From Pseudomonas sp. R76 (lineage in GTDB: Bacteria; Pseudomonadota; Gammaproteobacteria; Pseudomonadales; Pseudomonadaceae), in assembly GCF_009834565.1 (NCBI RefSeq), contig NZ_CP019428.1:3224001-3288000 (forward strand): a DNA stretch of 64,000 nucleotides. The letters are read 5' to 3'. The notes beneath the pieces are model-generated. The model was not told where the DNA came from, did not search any database, and saw only the letters and a list, made by a program, of their open reading frames with translations. Shown here one piece after another: positions 17,983 to 25,996 of this stretch. The position numbers and the translations under genes were made by a program. Numbering within the stretch: the first letter of the stretch is position 1; the number at the start of each line of letters is the position of its first letter.

Positions 17983-19479
17983 ATGAAAAATTGCGAAACA
18001 GCTCAAAATCAAACGGTGTTGATTGTCGGAGGCGGGATCGTTGGACTGTCCGCTGCACTCTTCCTCCAGCACCACGGTGTACCGTTCACCTTGGTCGAGC
18101 AGGGGGCGGAACTTTCGGCCTTACCGCGTGCTCGCGGATTTTCGGCCAGGACGCTTGAGCTCTATCGATCCATCGGATTACAGGGCCCGATCGAGCGAGT
18201 AGCGGCTACGGCCTGGAAACAAGGGGCTTTCGGAGGCGCCCGTCGAGGTCGGTCGCTGTTGGAGTCGGAACCGCTGCCGCTTGCCGACATAGGCAAGCTC
18301 CATACCTATGCGGACCCATCACCATGCCAACTGACCGCGTGTCCCCAGACACTAGTAGAGCCCGTGCTCCTGGCGGCCCTTCGGGAGCGCGGAGGCGACA
18401 TGCGGTTCAGTGCAAGGTTGGTGCGCTTTGAACAAGATGATCAATGTGTCCGCGCAGTCATACGTAATTCTGATGCCTCGGAAACAAGGATTGATGCTGG
18501 CTATCTTTTCGCCGCTGACGGCGCAAGAAGTGAGATTCGTCGCTCACTTGGAATCGCACGGCAAGGGATTGAGCCCAATCGCCATTATCTCAATGTCTAC
18601 TTCGAAGCTGATCTGACTACCGACGTCGCCGGAAGAACCTTCAGCCAGTGTGAGGTCGCTAACGGTATAGTGTCAGGTGTTTTCCTGGCCATGAACAATA
18701 CGACACGCTGGTCCTTTCACATTTCTTATGACCCCTCCTCTGAAGATCCGGAACGCTGGTCCGAAAGTCAGATCATCTCAATGATCCAGGCTGCTATTGG
18801 CTATGACCTTCCAGTGCGACTTCTGCAGCGGTCCGCCTGGAATACGCGCGTGAGAACGGCAGACAGCTATCGGGTTGGTCGGTGCTTTCTAATGGGTGAC
18901 GCAGCGCATACGATGCCCCCTTGGGGCGGATTCAACGCGAATACCGGCATAGCCGATGCGTATGACCTTGCCTGGAGAATAGCGTACGTTCTGAAGGGAC
19001 AGGAGTCCCCTTCGATTCTTAATTTTTACGAGAAAGAACGCCGCCCGGTAGCGATACGCAACGGAGAGCAGGCTTGGCTGCGTACAGATTTCGAGGCGCG
19101 CTTTCAGATTCAAACGGCTGCAAATGCGCAAACGCACGCACGATTGATCGATTATGGAGCTCTGCAGATGCGCTATCGTTACGGCGCTAATGATACCGTC
19201 GACGCGTTGCGCGCCCAGCCAGGCACACGCTTCCCTCACACTTGGATTGAATGGAAGGGCGAGCGTCACTCGACCCTTGACCTGTTTGGGCGTTCATACG
19301 TGGCGGTTTGTGGACCTTCTGCCGAAAAGCTAGCTGATGTGGTCTCCTATCGAGTAGGAGACGACTTCCGTTTTCTGGAAGAAGGTTTTGATTGGCGGCA
19401 ACTTACGGGCTTGGAAAATGATGGTGTGGTCATGGTGAGGCCCGACGGTATCGTCAGTGCTGTGAATTTGGATTCGTAA
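17983..19479 (+). CDS. FAD-dependent aromatic/polyketide monooxygenase
   Basis: Class A flavin monooxygenase of 498 residues in the PheA/TfdB-like family, which also contains rifampicin- and anthracycline-type hydroxylases. It has the N-terminal GGGIVG fold (about 13-18) with VEQG ending the second strand, RGFSARTLELYRSIG, the FAADGARSEIR motif, and GDAAHTMPPWGGFNANTGIADAYDL, which binds FAD phosphate and ribityl. The C-terminal thioredoxin-like domain is present. TGGAG lies about 8 nt before ATG 17983. Expression is likely controlled by the divergent TetR-class repressor through the tetO-like pair. Substrate is probably a planar aromatic that is also the repressor ligand; this could be detoxification or catabolism. 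Confidence 0.88.
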   Translation: MKNCETAQNQTVLIVGGGIVGLSAALFLQHHGVPFTLVEQGAELSALPRARGFSARTLELYRSIGLQGPIERVAATAWKQGAFGGARRGRSLLESEPLPLADIGKLHTYADPSPCQLTACPQTLVEPVLLAALRERGGDMRFSARLVRFEQDDQCVRAVIRNSDASETRIDAGYLFAADGARSEIRRSLGIARQGIEPNRHYLNVYFEADLTTDVAGRTFSQCEVANGIVSGVFLAMNNTTRWSFHISYDPSSEDPERWSESQIISMIQAAIGYDLPVRLLQRSAWNTRVRTADSYRVGRCFLMGDAAHTMPPWGGFNANTGIADAYDLAWRIAYVLKGQESPSILNFYEKERRPVAIRNGEQAWLRTDFEARFQIQTAANAQTHARLIDYGALQMRYRYGANDTVDALRAQPGTRFPHTWIEWKGERHSTLDLFGRSYVAVCGPSAEKLADVVSYRVGDDFRFLEEGFDWRQLTGLENDGVVMVRPDGIVSAVNLDS

Positions 19480-19551
19480 CTACCGCGAACAGGGACTTCG
19501 GAACTCTTCGTTTGTCATTTAAGCAAATGAGTTCTGTCATTTTGTATGCAT

Positions 19552-19679
19552 CGGCTTGAGAACTGGGTGGCGTTGTAGTCTATAGGCACCGTGCCGATAG
19601 ACAACAACCATATCCAGCAGCAAGTTCGACCTTGGGCTCTTGGAAGAAAAACTGGCTATTTGCCGGTTCCCTACGCAGC
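19552..19679 (+). pseudogene. IS66-family TnpC fragment (5' exon side of the intron)
   Basis: The plus strand reads RLENWVAL, a stop, SIGTVPIDNNHIQQQVRPWALGRKNWLFAGSLRS. PIDNN, RPWALGRKNWLFAGS are landmark residues near the end of IS66 transposases. An in-frame stop and the loss of all upstream sequence show it is a remnant. Homology stops exactly where the group II intron begins (GTGTG at 19680). Confidence 0.8.
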
Positions 19680-20480
19680 GTGTGAGTGAAATTTTGGAGT
19701 TGTTGCCGCATTGAGGGCAGCCGGCTTAGCTGAGCAAGATGGCATGCCCGGACGCTTAGTTCGCCAGTTAAAGCTGGCAGAGAATAGCCGATGAAAGTTC
19801 GATACTGGTAAGAAATGGTGAATCAACCAGACTCCGAGTCATGCACGTTGCACCTCGAGGTGCAGGGTGAAGCGTTGACAGGGGAAACCGATGGGCTAGC
19901 CATTGAGCCGGGTACTCAGGAATTCGGGATGCCGATGCTGTTAAGCGAAGCAGAAGGCAATACGGAGCATGACGTTATACGCCAGTCATGCTCTGATCCC
20001 GTGCGGTCGGAGACCCTGTGCACGTCGGGAAGTCCTTTGCACAGAAACTGGTAGATCTCATGGGTGCCCGATACGCAAGCACCGGGCGGAGCAGGAAAGG
20101 CCAAAAGCCGTAACCCTGCTGCCCACGCTGATGAGAAGTCGGATACGTCTGTAGTACCTGAGAAACCATCGAACAAAGGGCCTTGCCCTGCGCCGCGATG
20201 CTGCGGTGGGCGTGGACGGCATGTCGTGGCGAGACTATGAGGAAGGTCTTTTCCAGCGCGTGACCGAGTTGCACGGAAGACTTCACAAAGGAGCCTTCCG
20301 GGCAACGCCATCGCGGCGGGTCTATATTCCCAAAGCTGATGGTAGGCAACGCCCGTTGGGTATTGCTTCTTTGGAGGACAAGATCGTACAGCAGGCAGTT
20401 GTCACTGTTCTGAATTCGATCTATGAGGAAGACTTTCTTGGGTTCTCGTATCGGTTTCGACCGCGCCGCAGTCAGCACGA

Positions 20481-20553
20481 TGTGGGTAATTGCACAGACT
20501 TGCCCACCTATTTGCATTCGATCTGACCAGTCATTTGCATCGGATTTAACCAG
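20481..20553 (+). repeat. Left end of the cassette: terminal sequence plus two internal repeats
   Basis: Terminal TGTGGGTAATTGCAC, then TTTGCATTCGATCTGACCAG (20511-20530) and a diverged second copy ending TTTAACCAG (about 20531-20553). Confidence 0.7.
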
Positions 20554-20642
20554 CATGCTTCGTGGCCCCTTCCGGCAAAAGCAGGCATCCGCACATGCCG
20601 TTTCGGCCAGGTGCTTCTAAACGCCGCTCTGTAGATCACGGT

Positions 20643-21071
20643 TTACAGACTTTGATAGCGCCGTTCGAAATCACTGGCCAGCTGTTCAAGGGTGACGCTC
20701 CCCAAGCGATCTATAAGCAATGCCTGCGCCGCATCAAACGCTTCGGTTAGCGCAGCGTTCACCGCTTGTTCGACCAGGCATTCTGGATGGTCAGTCGACA
20801 AACCGATGGCGAAAAGCGAGGACGAGCCCAAGGCCTGATGGATGTTCAACAGTGTCATCTCTGCTAGTGGTTTCGCCAGCGTCCACCCTCCACGGTGTCC
20901 CTTTTCTGAGCGCACATAACCTTCTTCCTTGAGCAGCGCCATGGTCCGCCGAACCACCACTGGGTTGGTACCGAGCATCTGCGCGATGGTATCGGACGTG
21001 GCGGGCTGTTCATGGCGAGCCATGTGGATCAGGACGTGCAACATGCGGGACAAGCGAGTGTTATTTCTCAT
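20643..21071 (-). CDS. Rrf2-family regulator, cassette cargo
   Basis: A 142-residue winged-helix regulator: MRNNTRLSRMLHVLIHMARHEQP, then TSDTIAQMLGTNPVVVRRTMALLKEEGYV and the wing SEKGHRGGWTLAKP, a pattern typical of the Rrf2 family (YwnA/HypR-like branch). The three-Cys cluster that binds Fe-S in IscR or NsrR is absent; only one Cys (in HPECLVEQ) remains, so a thiol or electrophile sensor is more likely than an Fe-S sensor. It is divergent from the flavoprotein gene at 21213, with a long inverted repeat between, so it probably represses that gene and itself. Confidence 0.85.
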   Translation of the reverse strand: MRNNTRLSRMLHVLIHMARHEQPATSDTIAQMLGTNPVVVRRTMALLKEEGYVRSEKGHRGGWTLAKPLAEMTLLNIHQALGSSSLFAIGLSTDHPECLVEQAVNAALTEAFDAAQALLIDRLGSVTLEQLASDFERRYQSL

Positions 21072-21114
21072 GAATAGCGGATTCCTGAATTACTGGCAGT
21101 GAGTATCGCTCGAT

Positions 21115-21167
21115 ACAACATAAGTTACGAGACTGTTGACACGCCGGGATCATGTAACTTACGTTGT
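21115..21167. promoter_or_regulatory. Inverted repeat and promoter between cargo genes
   Basis: ACAACATAAGTTAC (21115-21128) and GTAACTTACGTTGT (21154-21167) are inverted copies matching at 13 of 14 positions with a 25-bp spacer. A TTGACA -35-like hexamer at 21136-21141 lies between the arms, pointing to the flavoprotein gene; 17 bp on, the -10 overlaps the right arm and is weak. This suits an operator for the Rrf2-type regulator. Confidence 0.6.
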
Positions 21168-21212
21168 TTCTAGAGTTCTTCGAGCAGGTCGAAGAACCAG
21201 GGAGACTGACCT

Positions 21213-22100
21213 ATGGTTTATGACGTGATCATCGTTGGCGGCAGCTATTCCGGCATTTCCGCAGGTTTGCAACTGGCACGGGCGCGCCGGAAGGTGTTGG
21301 TGATCGATGCAGGTCAACGCCGCAACCGATTTGCTCACAGCTCACATGGATTTCTTGGGCAGGACGGTCGTAATCCCGGCACGATTGCCAGCGAGGCACG
21401 TGCTCAGTTGCAGGCATACCCCACAGTAGAGTGGCTTTCACAACCCGCCATCCAGGCAAGGTCGGACGATGGTGGATATGTGATAACAGTCGCGAATGGG
21501 GAACAATTCGCGGCGCGGCATTTGATCCTGGCCACAGGGGTGGTGGATGAGTTGCCTGAGGTTCCCGGATTGTCAGAGAGCTGGGGTCAGCGGGTGTTTC
21601 ATTGTCCGTATTGCCACGGTTATGAATTGGACGGCGGACCGATTGGAGTATTGGCGGCTTCGCCAATAGCCATCCACCAAGCGCTAATGTTGCCCGACTG
21701 GGGACCCACAACCCTATTCCTCAACGAGATACTCGAACCTGATGCCGACCAGTTGGCAAAGCTGGCCAGGCGCGGGGTGGCGGTGGAGCGCGAACCTGTT
21801 CTGTCGGTTGGAGGGGAACAAGCCGATGTGACGCTCGCCAGCGGTCGTGTGATCAAACTTGCAGGGCTGTTCACTCAGCCTCGGACACGCATGGGCAGCC
21901 CACTGGCGGCGCAACTGGGGTGCGAGTTTGAAGCCGGCCCGACGGGTGAGTTCATCAAGGTCGATGCGATGCGCCAAACAAGTGTCTCCGGCGTATTTGC
22001 CTGCGGGGATGCGGCAATAGCCGCAGGTAATGTGGCAATCGCTGTGGGTGATGGTGCACGCACGGGCGGCGCGGTACACCAGTCACTGATCTTTCGCTGA
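21213..22100 (+). CDS. Thioredoxin-reductase-like flavoprotein lacking the NADPH motif, cassette cargo
   Basis: A 295-residue two-domain flavoprotein of the thioredoxin-reductase family. It has the FAD fold GGSYSG (about 9-14), ILATGVVDELPEVPG, the redox-active CPYC in VFHCPYCHGYE (about 132-135) and the terminal FACGDAA. The NADPH-domain GxGxxA loop is replaced by IGVLAASPIAIHQAL. Loss of that loop with CxxC retained is seen in dithiol oxidases of the GliT/HlmI/DepH group, which use O2 instead of NADPH. So it may be an oxidase for small dithiols rather than a thioredoxin reductase. Complete and unbroken, with the Rrf2-type gene divergent to it. Confidence 0.8.
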   Translation: MVYDVIIVGGSYSGISAGLQLARARRKVLVIDAGQRRNRFAHSSHGFLGQDGRNPGTIASEARAQLQAYPTVEWLSQPAIQARSDDGGYVITVANGEQFAARHLILATGVVDELPEVPGLSESWGQRVFHCPYCHGYELDGGPIGVLAASPIAIHQALMLPDWGPTTLFLNEILEPDADQLAKLARRGVAVEREPVLSVGGEQADVTLASGRVIKLAGLFTQPRTRMGSPLAAQLGCEFEAGPTGEFIKVDAMRQTSVSGVFACGDAAIAAGNVAIAVGDGARTGGAVHQSLIFR

Positions 22101-22188
22101 ATAGGTTTAGTAAGCGGACTCAGCGATGATGCATCCACCACCGTGACCGCTTTGGGTAGTTCTCTGACGGTCTTCACTACGGCCTGTG

Positions 22189-22283
22189 CTGGTCAGGTCG
22201 AATGCAAACGGTTGGTCAGCACGGATGCAATTCACTGGTCAGTGGCAATGCAAATGGGGGTTCAAGTGGGGTGCAATTTCGCA
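22189..22283 (-). repeat. Right end of the cassette: three internal repeats plus terminus
   Basis: On the minus strand from 22283: TGCGAAATTGCAC, then repeats ending TGACCAG near 22235-22255, TGACCA near 22213-22232, and TTTGCATTCGACCTGACCAG at 22189-22208. The last is almost identical to the left-end copy at 20511-20530. Confidence 0.7.
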
Positions 22284-23213
22284 ACGATGCGCTGGATGCG
22301 TTAAGGGTCGCGCTGAAAAGCCAAAAGATGAACTGGATATTGGATGCGGATATCACGTCGTTCTTTGATGAGATCGACGATGAATGGGTGCTGATGTTTC
22401 TGGGGCACAGGATTGCAGACCGGCGCTTGCTCGGGCTTATCTGCAAATGGCTTCAAGCGGGTGTTTTGGGGGATGGCCGTAGGGTGGCTGCGACCAAGGG
22501 GGCGCCCCAAGGCGCCCCCAAGGCGCAGTGATATCAACGCTCCTGGCGAATATCTATCTTCACTACGGGCTGGATCGATGAGCAAGGCAGTGGCGCGAGC
22601 GCCACGCGCGTGGCGATATGATTGTCGTGCGCTACGCGGATGACAGTGTGGTGGGGTTCAGGACGAAAGTGCAGGCTCAGCAGTTTCTGATGCAGCAGCA
22701 GGAACGGTTGGCCAGGTTCGGCCTATCGCTCAATGCCTCGAAAACACGACTGATTGAGTTTGGTCGTCTTGCTGCGAGAAGTCGTAGAAAGCGAGGTTTA
22801 GGTAAACCGGAGACATTTGACTTTCTGGACTTCACGCACTGTGGTAGTACCAACAGAAGCGGTGGGTTTCAAATACTGCAACTGACGGTCAAGAAGCGAA
22901 TGCTTGCAACGCTACTGGCTATCCGGGGTGAGCTGAAACGCCGACGTCATGAGCCTGTTCGGGTCGTGGGTCAGTGGCTTAACCGGGTTGCCAGTGGGTA
23001 CTTCAATTACCACGTGGTGCCGGGAAACCTAATACGTCTTGACGGTTTTCGGTTGGCGGTATGCTGTCTCTGGCGGCAAGCCCTCAAACGTCGCAGCCAC
23101 CGTCATCGGCTTCAATGGTCACGCTACGGACGCCTTGCCGACCTCTATATACCAAGACCGAGAAATGCACATCCTTATCCAGAGAATCGCTTTGCGTCAC
23201 GTACCCAAGGCAG

Positions 23214-23280
23214 GAGCCGTATGCGGTAGTTCCGAACGTACGGATCTGTGCGGGGGCGGCAGGTAACTGCCGTTCCTACC
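23214..23280 (+). ncRNA. Group II intron domains V and VI
   Basis: Just after the maturase stop, GAGCCGTATGCGG...CGTACGGATC (23214-23246) folds as the conserved domain V hairpin with its AGC-like lower stem. The next stem, GGCGGCAGGTAACTGCCG, is domain VI with a bulged-A candidate. The 3' intron end is placed at about 23279-23280 (CTAC or CTACC). Confidence 0.7.
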
Positions 23281-23333
23281 GCGGCCGTTTCATGATCGGT
23301 CAAATCCACTTCAACGAGTCTGGGCCACGTTAG

Positions 23334-23756
23334 TACTTTAGTCACGATTAATTCGGTTCGTGAAACGTCAATCCCAACTACGCTCTCTAAATTCAAGGAT
23401 CCGTCATGCCTGAGGTGAAAGCTATCACGGTGTTTCGACGGGTAGTTGAGTCGCTCCAGTATTGGTGTCGTCGCCTGCCGTCACCAACGCAACCGATGTG
23501 CCTAAGCACCTAGCGCCCGATACTGCGAGGGCAATCATCGAGACCGCACCCTACGCTCACCAACGGGCATGCGGTGCGCTATTTATTCAGATTTGAGCCT
23601 TTTATTCGGACGAGGATCGACAAGGCTTCCTGTGCCTCCCGAAAAAAAAATCCTACTTCGCACGAAAACTCTTGAGATTTTGTGTCGCGCGGCGTAGAAA
23701 CTAGTTGTGATTTTATAGAAACCAATACTAATTAAATAGCAATTTGAAGGGTCAAG
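23334..23756. other. Spacer after the IS66/intron island, no gene
   Basis: About 420 bp, becoming AT-rich towards the aldolase gene. The minus strand from 23396 starts MNLESVVGIDVSRTEL, faintly like an IS110 transposase start, but it does not continue. GAAGGG about 7 nt before ATG 23757 is the ribosome site of the next gene. Confidence 0.4.
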
Positions 23757-24680
23757 ATGTCACTAATTGATGGAAAATTGCGCGGAATTGTCGTCGCCAC
23801 AACGACCCCATTTTCGGCGGACGGGAGAGTTTGCAAGCAGTCTTTGCAGAATCATGTGGATTATTTAATAGGGCAAGGGGCCGCTGGATTAGCTCCTTTG
23901 GGAGGGACGGGGGAGTACCCCGCACTATCAAGCCAGGAACGTATTCAAGTGGTTGAGTGGACGTGTGAGGCTGCGCGTTCCCGCGTACCAGTCATCGCAG
24001 GTGTTTTGGCGACTGGATATAACGATGCGATCTATGCAGGTCAGCAGGCCAAAAAAGCCGGCGCAGACGCAGTAATGCTAGTGACGCCTTTTTACACGAT
24101 CGGTGAAGATGAAGGCGTCTACGAATATTTTGCAAACTTCCAGAAAGCTATCGGTATTCCTATCATTTTGTATGAAATACCACGTAGAACCAATGTTGAG
24201 TTAAGTGCTGAAATAATTGCAAAAATGGCAAATGACGGTGTCATTGTTGGCATGAAGTATTGCGGTCTGAAAATCGACAAGTTGATTCGGATTGTCCAGT
24301 TGGCTGGAGACAAATTATCCATTTTATCTGGTGAAGAATCGCTATTTCTTGCACATCTTGCTATCGGTGCAAAAGGCGGCGTACTTGCGGTGGCCAATCT
24401 CGATCCGGGTGTTTGGATCAATATGCAGAGTTTGGTAGAGCAGGGACAGATGGCAGAAGCAATAGAACTGCAAGCTAAATACTCAGCTTTGATTTCAGCA
24501 ATATATTCAGAAATGAACCCGATCGGATTGAAGGTTGCAATGCGAGCTATTGGCCTGGAACACACTGGTTCTGTTAGATTGCCACTTACGCCTGCGAAAA
24601 ATACAACCGTTAATAATGTAATGAAAGCGCTAGCCGACTCTGGCATGGCAAAAAACATTAAAACAATAACTGAGCATTAA
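23757..24680 (+). CDS. DapA-family aldolase/lyase
   Basis: Class I (Schiff-base) aldolase of the dihydrodipicolinate synthase/N-acetylneuraminate lyase family, 307 residues. It has PLGGTGEYPAL (usually GTTGE; one substitution), Tyr139 in YEIPRRT and the Schiff-base Lys167 in GMKYCG. These enzymes cleave or form 4-hydroxy-2-oxo acids with pyruvate. An aminotransferase gene follows at 3 nt and an amino-acid ABC importer after that. I infer catabolism: the imported amino acid is transaminated and the 2-oxo product cleaved (4-hydroxyglutamate-type chemistry would fit). A housekeeping DapA role is unlikely given the context and low GC. Substrate not determined. Confidence 0.88.
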   Translation: MSLIDGKLRGIVVATTTPFSADGRVCKQSLQNHVDYLIGQGAAGLAPLGGTGEYPALSSQERIQVVEWTCEAARSRVPVIAGVLATGYNDAIYAGQQAKKAGADAVMLVTPFYTIGEDEGVYEYFANFQKAIGIPIILYEIPRRTNVELSAEIIAKMANDGVIVGMKYCGLKIDKLIRIVQLAGDKLSILSGEESLFLAHLAIGAKGGVLAVANLDPGVWINMQSLVEQGQMAEAIELQAKYSALISAIYSEMNPIGLKVAMRAIGLEHTGSVRLPLTPAKNTTVNNVMKALADSGMAKNIKTITEH

Positions 24681-24683
24681 AAA

Positions 24684-25904
24684 ATGGAAAACTCTCTCAT
24701 CACCGGTGTGCGAATATCCAGCAGAATGAAAGAAGTTAAAACCTCTAAAATCTATGAGTTAATTTCAAAAGTGATCGATTTGAATGCAAGGGGCATAGTT
24801 GTTCATGCTCTTACTGCAGGGGAGCCTGATTTTGATACGCCTGAACACATAATTGCCGCAGCAAAAGAAGCAATGAGGGCCGGTGTTACACATTACACAC
24901 CTGTACGTGGTTCGTTAGAGGTGCGGGAAGCAGTTCTAAATAAATTTTCACGTGAAAACGGGCTAAATTTCGAAGATTGCAACATAATGGTTGCTACGGG
25001 ATCAAAGCAAATCATCGCCAACGCGTTCGCTGTTACATTAGAGCCAGGTCAAGAGGTTTTACTTCCGACGCCTTACTGGGCTGCGTATACGGGAATGATT
25101 TATGCTGCCGGCGGTGTTCCTGCCTATGCAATTACAAGCCGGAAGAATGGCTACAAGCTAACCCCAGAGCTACTCAGAAACAGTATCACGCCAAAAACGC
25201 GATGGCTGGTTTTGAATACTCCAAGCAATCCATGTGGAATTATTTATTCCACGCAAGAGTTAGTTCAGTTAGGAAAGGTACTCGAAGAGTTTCCAAACGT
25301 TTATATTTTATCGGATGAAATTTATGAGAAAATCAACTATTCAGATGATCATCACGCATCGATTGCTAAAACCTGTCCTGCGCTCACCAACAGAATTATA
25401 ATTGCTAATGGTGTATCTAAAGCGTATGCAATGACTGGCTGGCGATTAGGTTATGGGGCCGGGCCTTCTGATATTATTAATGCGATGGCTGATTATCAGT
25501 CACAAACGACACTAGGCCCATCCTCGATAAGTCAAGCAGCAGCCGCCGCAGCGCTCAACGGACCAACAGACTCCCTCGAAAGAATGGTGGATTCTTACAG
25601 GAGTAGGAGAGATCTGGTAGCAGAAATTATTTCAACCACAAATAAAATTCATATGCACAGTCCGCAGGGGGCTTTTTATGCACTACTTGATGTGAGTGAC
25701 TCATTAAACAACAGTATGATTTTTAGAAATTCCCAACGCAAAGATGAGGACTTCGCAGCATGGCTGCTGGATACTCACCGTGTTGCAGTTGTTCCCGGCT
25801 CCCCATTCGGAGCGCCTGGCACTGTCAGAGTGTCCTTCGCAACGGACCGTGAAACAATTGAAAAGGGACTCTGCAAATTGATCAAGGCCGTTGAACAGAT
25901 TTAG
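24684..25904 (+). CDS. Class I/II pyridoxal-phosphate aminotransferase
   Basis: Fold-type I aminotransferase of 406 residues, aspartate-aminotransferase-like (branch Ib). It has AGEPDFDTPEHI near the N-terminus, ATGSKQ for the phosphate loop, NTPSNPCG, the Asp in ILSDEIYEKI and the PLP Lys246 in SKAYAMTGWRLGY; the substrate-carboxylate Arg lies near the C-terminus in PGTVRVSFA. It lies 3 nt after the aldolase gene, so the two are probably co-translated. It likely converts the imported amino acid to its 2-oxo acid for the aldolase. Confidence 0.9.
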   Translation: MENSLITGVRISSRMKEVKTSKIYELISKVIDLNARGIVVHALTAGEPDFDTPEHIIAAAKEAMRAGVTHYTPVRGSLEVREAVLNKFSRENGLNFEDCNIMVATGSKQIIANAFAVTLEPGQEVLLPTPYWAAYTGMIYAAGGVPAYAITSRKNGYKLTPELLRNSITPKTRWLVLNTPSNPCGIIYSTQELVQLGKVLEEFPNVYILSDEIYEKINYSDDHHASIAKTCPALTNRIIIANGVSKAYAMTGWRLGYGAGPSDIINAMADYQSQTTLGPSSISQAAAAAALNGPTDSLERMVDSYRSRRDLVAEIISTTNKIHMHSPQGAFYALLDVSDSLNNSMIFRNSQRKDEDFAAWLLDTHRVAVVPGSPFGAPGTVRVSFATDRETIEKGLCKLIKAVEQI

Positions 25905-25996
25905 CGAAAAAACTGCAAGATATTTTACAGCCTCGGTAATGCTCAATAATCCTGAGTGTGCAATGTCAACTCAAAATAACAAAAAGGTAAAATGAC

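Larger units (their letters stand above)
20481..22283. mobile_element. Transposase-less cassette with IS21-like ends (mobile insertion cassette)
   Basis: The element starts TGTGGGTAATTGCAC and ends, read inward from the right, TGCGAAATTGCAC. It is flanked by the direct repeat ACGA (20477-20480 and 22284-22287). Removing it with one ACGA restores CAGCACGATGCGCTGG, that is QHDALD, the uninterrupted reverse-transcriptase sequence. Both ends carry repeated TTTGCATTCG-A-TGACCAG-type blocks, two on the left and three on the right, as in IS21-family termini. Inside are only an Rrf2-type regulator gene and a thioredoxin-reductase-like gene; no istA or istB. It would need a transposase in trans. The exact family is inferred from the termini. 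Confidence 0.75.
20130..23229 (+). pseudogene. ltrA: Group II intron reverse transcriptase/maturase, broken
   Basis: Pieces in order: the leader ADEKSDTSVVPEKPSNKG, a jump to ALRRDAAVGVDGMSWRDYEEG (about 20185), PSRRVYIPKADGRQRPLGIA, and RPRRSQHD. The cassette at 20481-22283 follows. After it come DALDALRVAL, NWILDADITSFFDEID, ATKGAPQGA, MIVVRYADDSVVGF (catalytic YADD) and the maturase domain to 23229. Defects: an N-terminal deletion with frame change near 20184, the cassette, an 11-nt tandem duplication at 22501-22521 that shifts the frame inside the TKGxPQGA motif, and a TGA in YGLDR-stop-ARQWRERHARGD. The reverse transcriptase cannot be made intact. Confidence 0.88.
19680..23280 (+). mobile_element. 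Group II intron, inserted in IS66 tnpC and itself interrupted
   Basis: The left boundary is a GTGTG start right after the IS66 fragment. The right boundary is about 23280, after domains V and VI. Beyond it, the plus strand resumes with AAV-MIGQIHFNESGP-like residues, which resemble the next IS66 segment (AAxMSLIQSAxxNGxDP). The intron encodes a maturase/reverse transcriptase, now broken. Without the 1,803-bp cassette and its 4-bp duplication the intron would be about 1.8 kb, a little short, consistent with a deletion seen near the start of the RT. Confidence 0.8.

Noticed and set aside
23340..23396. IS110 transposase start (VVGIDVSRTEL)
   Set aside because: Only about 15 residues match and the frame does not continue as IS110.
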